Source: CBDDCX01 sp965226925 (lineage in GTDB: Bacteria; Gemmatimonadota; Gemmatimonadetes; Longimicrobiales; Gaopeijiaceae). From it: a stretch of 64,000 bases of DNA. The stretch lies in the NCBI GenBank assembly GCA_965226925.1, contig CBDDEN010000011.1:310001-374000 (forward strand), given 5' to 3'. The notes under the pieces are model-generated. The model had not been told where the DNA came from. It saw nothing but the letters and a program-made list of their open reading frames with translations, and made no database searches. This document shows, in pieces, positions 57,133-64,000 of this stretch (positions are counted from its first letter, which is position 1; each line of letters begins with the position of its first letter). The position numbers and the translations under genes are program-made.

Positions 57133-57897
57133 TCAGGCCTCGAGTGCGTAGAACCGGTTCGCGTTGGCCATCGTGGCCGCAATCACGGCCTCGACGCCCT
57201 CCCCGCGAATCGCAGCCAGAGCCTCGATCACTCGAGCGACGAACGCCGGTTCGTTTCGTTTGCCTCGGTGGGGCACGGGGGCCAGATACGGCGAGTCCGT
57301 CTCGGCCAGCATTCGATCACCGGGCACGGCCCTGACCGCCTCGTGGCCGTCGAATTTGGCAAACGAGACGATGCCTGAAAAGGACACGTAGCAGCCGACG
57401 TCCAGCCCGGCCTCCAGGAGCCGCACGCTTCCCGTGAAGCAGTGGAGAACCATCCGGACGGAGGGCGGAGCATTCCTGATCAGGGCGATGGTGTCGTCCT
57501 CGGCGTCACGGCTGTGGATCACCAACGGGAGACGCAATTCGTGCGCGAGCTCGAGCTGTGCCTCGAACCACCGTCGCTGCAGCTCCCGAGGGGAGTGGTC
57601 GTAGAAGAAGTCGAGGCCGGTCTCACCGATGGCCACCACCTCCGACCGACTCGTCGCCAGCTCCCTGATTCCGTCCAGGTCTTCCTCGCTCGCCTCGGAC
57701 ACCTCATGCGGGTGAACACCGGCGGTGGCCCATATCCCGTCGTTGGCGGCAGCGAGCTCGACGGCGGCACGGGCGTCTTCCAGATTCGACGCGATGGTGA
57801 CGAGGCGCGTCACCCCGGCCCGGCCGGCCCCATCGACGACGGCCGCCCGATCTTCGTCGAAGCGGCCGTCCGTCAGATGGCAGTGACTATCGAACAC
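57133..57897 (-). CDS. tatD: TatD-family metal-dependent DNase
   Basis: This 254-residue TIM-barrel hydrolase has the metal ligands DSHCHLTDGRFDEDR at the N-terminus, AIGETGLDFFYDHSPRELQR, LVIHSRDAEDDTIALIR, VLHCFTGSVRLLEAGLDVG and the C-terminal ETDSPYLAPVPHRGKRNEPA. It fits 3'-5' exonuclease or D-aminoacyl-tRNA-related roles of the family. It lies 9 bp before mutL and 21 bp after secF. Confidence 0.94.
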   Translation of the reverse strand: MFDSHCHLTDGRFDEDRAAVVDGAGRAGVTRLVTIASNLEDARAAVELAAANDGIWATAGVHPHEVSEASEEDLDGIRELATSRSEVVAIGETGLDFFYDHSPRELQRRWFEAQLELAHELRLPLVIHSRDAEDDTIALIRNAPPSVRMVLHCFTGSVRLLEAGLDVGCYVSFSGIVSFAKFDGHEAVRAVPGDRMLAETDSPYLAPVPHRGKRNEPAFVARVIEALAAIRGEGVEAVIAATMANANRFYALEA

Positions 57898-57918
57898 GGG
57901 CTAGTCCCGGACACGACA

Positions 57919-58875
57919 CTATGCGGTGGCCGCAGCCCTCTTGTCCTTCCGGTCGCGACGCGCAGACCCGTCTCCGAACCGCTTCTGGATCTCCAAGAGG
58001 GCCGGTGCCGCCACGAAGATGGACGAATACGTCCCGATCATGACCCCCAGGATGAGGACTAGCGTGAAGTCGCGGATGACCGCGCCGCCCACGAAGAGCA
58101 GGGCCAACAGCACGGCCAGCGTAGAACCGGAAGTGAGAACGGTGCGCGGCAGGGTCTCGTTGATGGAGCGGTCGACCAAGACCACCGGATCCTCACGCCG
58201 TCCACCCTTGGCGTTCAGATTCTCCCGGATCCGATCGAACACCACGATCGTGTCGTTCAGCGAGTACCCGACGATGGTGAGGATCGCGGCCACGGTCGGT
58301 AGGGCGATCTCGATCCTGAACAGCGCCAAGAATCCCAACGTGATGAGGATATCGTGGAACGTGGCGATGACCGCCGCCATACCGAACCGGAGCTCGAATC
58401 GAAAAGCCAGGTAGACCAGCGTGAGCACGAACGAGAAGAGGATGGCGAGCGCCGCCTTCTGCTGGAGCTCTCCACCGATCTTGGGACCGACGGTCTCGGT
58501 ACGGACCACGTCGAACGCGGTTCCCCCGAAAGCGGCGACGAGTTGGGCTTCGATCTGCGCGCGTACCACGTCCACTTCTTCGTCGCCCAACGAGGCCCGG
58601 ATCACGAACTCGTTCTCTTCGCCGAAACGCGTGATGGGCGGTGCCTGGGAGCCACCGAGGGCGGCGCGAAGCTGGGCCGCCGTAGCAGGTTGTTTGAAGT
58701 GGACCTGAATGAGAGATCCGCCCGTGAAGTCCACGCCGTAGTTCTGCCAGGTTCCGACGGTGACGGTGTTGAAGACCATCGCGGCGATTCCCGTGAGAAT
58801 CACGGCCGCAGAGACCATATAGGCCCTATGGCGCCATGCGATGAAAGGATAGTTCGCTTGGTTGAACAGTCGCAT
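57919..58875 (-). CDS. secF: Protein translocase subunit SecF
   Basis: The 318-residue membrane subunit has six membrane segments and a periplasmic P1-like domain. Motifs include VDFTGGSLIQVHF, SIGYSLNDT-type TIVGYSLNDTIVVFDRIREN and SINETLPRTVLTSGST. A basic C-terminal tail follows. Together with SecD it uses the proton gradient to complete protein export. It lies 10 bp behind secD. Confidence 0.95.
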   Translation of the reverse strand: MRLFNQANYPFIAWRHRAYMVSAAVILTGIAAMVFNTVTVGTWQNYGVDFTGGSLIQVHFKQPATAAQLRAALGGSQAPPITRFGEENEFVIRASLGDEEVDVVRAQIEAQLVAAFGGTAFDVVRTETVGPKIGGELQQKAALAILFSFVLTLVYLAFRFELRFGMAAVIATFHDILITLGFLALFRIEIALPTVAAILTIVGYSLNDTIVVFDRIRENLNAKGGRREDPVVLVDRSINETLPRTVLTSGSTLAVLLALLFVGGAVIRDFTLVLILGVMIGTYSSIFVAAPALLEIQKRFGDGSARRDRKDKRAAATA

Positions 58876-58885
58876 GTATTACGTC

Positions 58886-60505
58886 TCAGATGCTGATCGG
58901 GTCGGAAGCTTTCTTCCCCGACAGGTACATGAGGAAGAACGTCCGGGTTACGTAGAGAGCCGAGAAGAATGACGCGACAATTCCGATTGACAGGGTCACC
59001 GCGAATCCCCGTACCGGTCCCGTACCGAACTGGAACAGAATGAGCGCCGTGATGAGCGTCGTGATGTTCGCGTCGACGATCGCGGACAGTGCATGAGCGA
59101 AGCCCTCATCGACCGCCGTGCGGGTCGCTCTCCCGAGGATGAGCTCCTCTCGAATCCGCTCGAAGATCAGGACGTTCGCGTCCACCGCCATTCCCACCGA
59201 CAGAATCAGGCCCGCGATCCCTGGCAACGTCAGCGTGGCACCGATAGCCGCAAGGCCGCCCAGCACCAGCAAGGTGTAGACGCCGAGCGCCATTACCGCC
59301 AACAGCCCGGCCGTCTTGTAGTACAGGATCATTACGATCACGACCGTGACCATGCCGATGATACCGGCGATCTTGCCCCGGTCGATGGAATCCTGCCCGA
59401 GAGAGGGACCCACGGTCCGCTCTTCCAGGATCCTCAACTTGGCCGGCAGCGCGCCGGCCCGGAGCACCAGCGCCAGGTCTGCGGCCTCGGCGATGTCGGC
59501 GTTGCCCATCTCGATCACGCCGGTCGCACCGATACGGTCCCGGACCACGGGTGCACTCACGATCTCGTTGTCGAGCACGATTGCGATATTGTCCCCCACG
59601 TGCTGCGTGGTGAACTGCGAAAAACGCCTTCCGCCGGCGCGGTTGAGCTGGAAGCTCACCTGAGCCTGGTTGAACTGCGGATCGCGCTGAGCGACCGCCG
59701 CCTCGAGCTGCTCGCCCGTCATGAAGGCGTCTTTTTCGGTCACGTAGAGACGTCGATAGGTGCGGGCTCCAACTCCGATGGGCTCCGTCTCCCAATGGAG
59801 CGCGATGTCCCGAGGCATTGCGATCCGCACCTCCGGCAACGCCAAGAAGATCATGGCCGTCGCCACGTCCTCGAGGGCCACCAGATACGTGCCGACCACG
59901 TCACCGGACGCGAGGAGGGCGGTGAACGGCCTGAAGTTGACCTCCTGCTCCTCCTCGACCGTCTTTTCCCCTTCCACAGCCGCACTGTCACCCTGGGCCG
60001 AATCGGCGTCAGGGCTGGCGAAGATCAAGTCCTGCAGATCCTGGGAGGGACCCTCCGTATCACGCCCCATCTCGCGCAGCCTATCGACTCCGAGCGCCGC
60101 GACGATCTGGCGATCGATCCTACTGAGCGCCGGCTCGAGCTCCGTCACCGGCACCACGAGCTTGAACTCGAGAAATGCCGACTGTTGAATCACGTTCTTG
60201 GCGCGGTCCTCGTCTTCGTTGCCCGGCAACTCTATGACGATCCGCTCCGATCCGATCTTCTGAATCAGGGGCTCTGCCACCCCGAATTCGTCGATGCGCG
60301 TACGGAGGATTCGCTCGGCCCGGTCGATGGCGTCGGAGCGGGCATCTGCCGTAAGCGTACCCTCCGGATCGTCCACCTCGAGGACCAGGTGCATCCCACC
60401 CTGGAGGTCGAGACCGAGCTTGATCTCTTTCGTGATGAGGTAGCCGACGCTCATGCCAACCAACGCCAAAATGACGATCAGTCGGCCTCGTACGGATTTG
60501 AACAT
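58886..60505 (-). CDS. secD: Protein translocase subunit SecD
   Basis: The 539-residue export subunit has an N-terminal helix (LIVILALVGMSVGYLITKEI) and the D1 motif LGLDLQGGMHLVLEVD. A periplasmic P1 domain with an acidic insert (near residues 150-195) follows, then the membrane core IAGLILSVGMAVDANVLIFE and RIREELILGRATRTAVDEGF, ending in the D6-type segment. It is the first gene of secD-secF-tatD-mutL-miaA in transcription order. No yajC is adjacent. Confidence 0.95.
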   Translation of the reverse strand: MFKSVRGRLIVILALVGMSVGYLITKEIKLGLDLQGGMHLVLEVDDPEGTLTADARSDAIDRAERILRTRIDEFGVAEPLIQKIGSERIVIELPGNEDEDRAKNVIQQSAFLEFKLVVPVTELEPALSRIDRQIVAALGVDRLREMGRDTEGPSQDLQDLIFASPDADSAQGDSAAVEGEKTVEEEQEVNFRPFTALLASGDVVGTYLVALEDVATAMIFLALPEVRIAMPRDIALHWETEPIGVGARTYRRLYVTEKDAFMTGEQLEAAVAQRDPQFNQAQVSFQLNRAGGRRFSQFTTQHVGDNIAIVLDNEIVSAPVVRDRIGATGVIEMGNADIAEAADLALVLRAGALPAKLRILEERTVGPSLGQDSIDRGKIAGIIGMVTVVIVMILYYKTAGLLAVMALGVYTLLVLGGLAAIGATLTLPGIAGLILSVGMAVDANVLIFERIREELILGRATRTAVDEGFAHALSAIVDANITTLITALILFQFGTGPVRGFAVTLSIGIVASFFSALYVTRTFFLMYLSGKKASDPISI

Positions 60506-60612
60506 CTGGGCGGTCAGTCCTTAGGATTGTGGCGATTTCAAAGCCCAGTAACCTCGCAGGCGCAGGGCACGCCTGTCAATCTACCGGGCCCACCACTCGG
60601 AGGGTCCCGTGA

Positions 60613-60659
60613 GGGGGTGGAGCCGGCCGTTCTACGGCCGGTTACGAGGCTCCACCCCC
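60613..60659 (-). terminator. Long two-part hairpin between porin gene and secD
   Basis: GGGGGTGGAGCC (60613-60624) pairs perfectly with GGCTCCACCCCC (60648-60659). Inside, GGCCG-TTCTA-CGGCC forms a second stem with an asymmetric bulge. It lies about 85 bp after the porin stop on the minus strand. No T tract follows on either strand, so the terminator call rests on position and stability. Confidence 0.55.
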
Positions 60660-60744
60660 CGGGTGGAACTGATCTTCCCTCAACAGCCTTCCAACGTCGA
60701 ATCCCTCGGTCCCGTGTGCGTCGCCCACAGGGTTCCCGTCCGGC

Positions 60745-61811
60745 TCAGAAATACAGGAAGGTCTGAACCTTGAACGAGGTCTCGGAGTCGCCCACCTCGG
60801 GCATATAGATGTCGAAATTCGCCCCGATCTTGTTACGGCCGGACACGAAGAACGACAGACCGGGCGTTACGAGCCAAGCCGCGTCGTCTGCGATATCGCC
60901 GTCCGGGTCTCCCCAGCTGACTCGGGCCAGCGGCTCGATCCCCTCCCACCGATCCGAATCCACCGGAATGAAATAGCTGAGGACGGCCTGCCCCGTCAGA
61001 AATTGCGCCGCGTTTCCGGACGCGTCCAACGCCTTCCAGTTGTCCCCCGTGACGAAGGCGGCCTGAAGGTGCCACCCTCCGGACCAGCCACCCCAATCCA
61101 GATCGGCTCCGAAAGCGGTGCCGTACTCCGTGGCGCCCGTCGCGTCGTCGTAGTCATGAAGTCCGACAAACCCGCCGAGCGATACGTCGTCGGCAACCTC
61201 CACGGCCGCGCGGCCGGAGAAGGACTTCCCGTCGTTCGCGTCCCTCGTGTTGACTCCGGCACCGTTGGTCCACGTGGCGACGTACGAGAAGCGCCCTTGA
61301 GATCCCTGGACGCGCAGTCCAGTGTCGCGGCCCGAATAATCGAGCTTCTCGGTAAGCCGGCTGAAGGTACAGACGCCGCCGGTACCCGTGCAGTCTCCCG
61401 CTCCCGGAACACGTCCATCCCGCTCGATGATGCCGAGCCGGGTACTGCTGCTCAAGTCGAAGAGCTCCGAGGCACGTTTGAATTGCCCGACCGCGACCTC
61501 GAAGGTCGGATCGAAGTTGAGGCTGATGTAGGCGTCTTGGAGCTCGGCCGTGCCCCCGACGAAGTCCGGCAGGATGGCCGCCTCGAAGAAGTCGGAGATC
61601 TGACGCCGAAGAACACGCGCGCCCGTCTCATGAAGGTGTCGAACGTCGTGGCGTCGGACACCGAAGTCGTAATCGATTGAACCTGAAGCCGTCCGCCTAC
61701 CGTGATGGTCGCGGCCCGGGCCTTGATCTCAGTTTGGCCCAAAGCGGTGAGGGGAGTCGTGAAGGCGGCGGCAAGGGTGATCAGGGCGACCCGCCATAGA
61801 GATCGTTTCAT
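60745..61811 (-). pseudogene. Phosphate-selective-porin (OprO/OprP)-like protein, frameshifted
   Basis: It starts at ATG 61811 with a signal peptide ending LTALGQ and the first strand TITVGGRLQVQ. The frame is lost near 61600 after RARVFFGV. The proper continuation in the next frame is SDFFEAAILPDFVGGTAELQ, DAYISLNFDPTFEVAVGQFK and RASELFDLSSSTRLGIIERD. The rest is open to 60745 with typical porin strands (AWLVTPGLSFFVSGRNKIGA) and a terminal aromatic FLYF. The family transports phosphate or polyphosphate-like anions, which would suit the polyphosphate genes elsewhere in the window, but specificity cannot be read by eye. One indel breaks it. Confidence 0.72.
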
Positions 61812-61890
61812 CGTGCCTCATCGTGTTGGATGGTCCACTCGGCGATGCTCGGAACATCAGGATCCAGAGGCGGGAAACAACCCCAATTTA

Positions 61891-61926
61891 CCGCGTAACG
61901 GCTCTCGTTACCGAGCCGTTACGCGG
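61891..61926 (-). terminator. 14-bp perfect hairpin after pilB-like gene
   Basis: CCGCGTAACGGCTC (61891-61904) and GAGCCGTTACGCGG (61913-61926) are exact complements with an 8-nt loop. It starts 19 bp after the stop of the PilB-like gene on the minus strand and is followed by TAAATT rather than a T run. A probable terminator. Confidence 0.65.
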
Positions 61927-61944
61927 GTGGGATCGGCGGGGTGC

Positions 61945-64000
61945 CTACATCACGGCCCGTCGAAGAATCGCGCGGACCCTGGCGACGAAACGCTGTGCGT
62001 CGACGGACTTCTCGAGGTAGTCGTCTGCACCGGCCTCCAGGAGCTCTCTCTCCACGCTCTCGTTCCCGAAAGCCGTGCTCACCAGGACCGGGATCGCCGC
62101 GGTGTCCTTCGAGCCCCTGATGCGGTCGAGGACCTTCCGCCCGTCCAGGCCCGGCATGCTCAGATCCAGGATGACGAGGTTGTAGTCCGGGTCGAGCTTG
62201 AGCATGTCCAAGGCCTCGAAGCCGTCCTTGGCCATGGACACCACATGCCCTTCGGTCTCCAGGATGGCGTGGTACATGAGCCGGGCCTCTTCGTCGTCGT
62301 CGACCACGAGAATGCGAGTCGGCCCCTTGTCTTCCTCCAACTCATCCTCGGCCGCGATGCCGCCCAGCGAGCGCTCGACTTCTACCAGGGTCGTCTTTCC
62401 CTGCGCGACCCAATCGAGTGCCACCTGGTGCATCGTCCTCATGCCCCCCTGTTGGGCGATGCGATGGAGCGTCTGCCAGCCCTTGCGAGCTTCGACGGCC
62501 GCCTGGAAGCGCGGCCCGGATATCATGACCTCGTTCACCGGAAGTCGGCCGGAGTATCCCGTGAAGCCACATTCTGCGCAGCCCACGGCTCTAACAACGG
62601 GCTCTACATCGTTCTGTTCGGTGAGTCGCTGCTCCTCGGGCGTGAGCTTGCCCCGTACGGGCTCGGCGCAAGCCCCGCACACCTTGCGCATGAGCCGCTG
62701 AGCGATGGAGCCCCGAAGCGTCGATGCGATGGTGCTGAACGGCACCCCCATGTCTGCCATCCTCGCGACCGCACTCACTGCGTCGTTGGCGTGGACCGTC
62801 GCCAAGACGAGGTGGCCGGTCATCGCGGCGTGGATCGCGGTCTCGGCCGTCTCGTGATCCCGAATCTCACCGACCAGGATCACGTCGGGGTCCTGCCGCA
62901 GGATGGCCCGCAAAGCACGTCCGAATGTGACTCCCTGCTTGGTCTCCACCTGCGTCTGGGTGATCTGGGGCAGCTCGTACTCGATGGGGTCCTCGACGGT
63001 CATGATGTTGACCTTGCCATCGGCCCGCTCTCGAAGCGCCCCATAGAGCGTGGTCGTCTTGCCGGAGCCCGTCGGGCCGGGTAACCAGAATGATGCCCTC
63101 CCGCAGGTTGAGGAGCTGGCGTAGACGGTCAAGCTCGATGGCCGGAATGCCGAGATCCTCGAGGGTCTGCGCCGCGTTGGAGTCCAAGACGCGGATAACG
63201 CACTTCTCGGCCACGCCGGCGGGAATCGTGGACACCCGCAGGTCATACGACAGATTGTGGATGCGAACGCGAGCCTTGCCGTCCTGCGGCCTCAGCCTGT
63301 CGGCGATGTCGAGCCTCGACAGAATCTTGATCCGCGAGATCACCCGGTTCATCGCCGACATCGGAAGGTCCATGTGCTTCCTGAGCACGCCGTCGACTCT
63401 GAACCGAATCGCTCCCACCCTTCGGCCGGGCTCGATGTGAATGTCCGACGCGCCCTGCGCGATGGCATCCCGAATGACGAGGTTCGTGAGCTTCACGACC
63501 GGAGTGGACGCGGCGTCCTCCGAGGAGATGGACTCCGGACCCATCTCCTCGACCAACTTCACCGCATCCTCGTCGACATCCTCGGCTACGAGCGTATCGA
63601 GAAGGCTCTCGATGGCCTGTTCAGGGGAGAATCGCTGGTCCAAGGCCTCCTGGATCGCGATGGGGGAGGCGACCTGGAAGATGGTCGTTCGGCCGGTGCA
63701 GAAGCTCAGGGCTCGCTCGGACTCCACGTCCGTGGGATCACAGGTCGCCACCAACAGGTGCCGATCGGTCTCGTAGAGGGCGAAGATGTTGTGCTTGCGC
63801 GCCATAGGCTCGGGCACGAGCAGGACGGCATTCGGATCACGAGCCGCGCAGTCCACGACGTCGAGACGGAAGTACTCGGCGACCAGGCTGCAGAGTCGTG
63901 AATCCTCGATCTTGTAGTTACGGCCCACCACCGACCAGGCCTCCACGGCCGGCGCGTCGGGAGGAAGGTCCGGACGCTCGCCCTCAAGCCCGGCGCGCTC
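61945..64000 (-). pseudogene. PilB/GspE-type ATPase fused to a receiver domain, frameshifted, running off the window
   Basis: An N-terminal MshEN-like domain (DVVDCAARDPNAVLLVPEPM) precedes the secretion ATPase core: SDIHIEPGRRVGAIRFRVDG, Walker A region GPTGSGKTTTLYGAL, MTVEDPIEYELPQITQTQVE, GEIRDHETAETAIHAAMTGH and a zinc site CGACAEP...CAECGFTGY. The last 130 or so residues form a REC domain (ILVVDDDEEARLMYHAILE, phosphoacceptor LVILDLSMPGLDG, lysine DYLEKS). One extra base near 63080 breaks the frame exactly in Walker A (LVTRPDGLRQ in one frame, GSGKTTT in the other). No stop lies upstream to the window edge, so GTG 63946 may not be the true start. Confidence 0.82.

Noticed and set aside
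59093..60766. 557-codon plus-strand frame opposite secD
   Set aside because: Histidine/arginine-rich shadow of secD; no recognisable motif.

Overview
The window is GC-rich bacterial chromosome that most resembles Gemmatimonadota. This is an inference from a DUF5916 outer-membrane protein, a BshA-type bacillithiol glycosyltransferase, TonB-plug and M28-peptidase remnants, the large dolichol-kinase/DUF92 fusion and the order of the housekeeping genes. No rRNA gene is present to settle it.

Layout. 1-13110 is an insertion-sequence graveyard. A DUF5916 gene (182 onward) carries an in-frame TAG and is split by an IS3-type element; its 3' end reappears at 4917-4977. Four copies or fragments of this element (IS-A), two of a second IS3-type element (IS-B, IS407-like) and one IS21-like element are present. 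Several are nested: IS21 sits in IS-B with a CCAAC target duplication, and IS-B sits in IS-A. Between them lie broken host genes. 13111-16520 continues the decay with a kinase/DUF92 fusion cut by an IS, an M28 peptidase stub, a response regulator, and a metallophosphoesterase gene interrupted by an IS5-like fragment flanked by a roughly 100-bp direct repeat.

16423-27557 is a phosphate/polyphosphate island. On the minus strand lie a DUF47 PhoU-like protein, a Pit transporter and a P-loop/FHA-like/metallophosphoesterase protein. Divergent on the plus strand lie a decayed P-loop kinase, a two-domain PPK2 (polyphosphate:AMP phosphotransferase type), PPK1, 2-phosphoglycerate kinase and ApgM. Several of these carry a frameshift or an amber stop. 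tRNA-Cys and tRNA-Gly follow, with a 21-bp copy of the tRNA-Cys 3' end nearby.

28208-60505 is mostly intact and, after an outer-membrane protein gene, entirely on the minus strand. In transcription order, read from high to low coordinate, it runs secD-secF-tatD-mutL-miaA-bshA-uppP-birA-coaX, then groES-groL (with a CIRCE operator), thrS, a DinB protein, infC-rpmI-rplT, pheS-pheT, a coiled-coil protein, zapA, rny, folD, xseA-xseB, ispA, dxs-nadK and recN. Many neighbours overlap by 4 nt (ATGA or GTGA), which implies translational coupling.

60745-64000 holds a frameshifted phosphate-selective-porin-like gene and a PilB/GspE ATPase fused to a C-terminal receiver domain, also frameshifted, at the Walker A motif. 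The ATPase gene runs into the window edge.

The housekeeping half is clean, whereas frameshifts and stops cluster in repeats and accessory genes. Some are probably consensus errors of an unpolished long-read assembly, so pseudogene calls here mean 'broken as written'.
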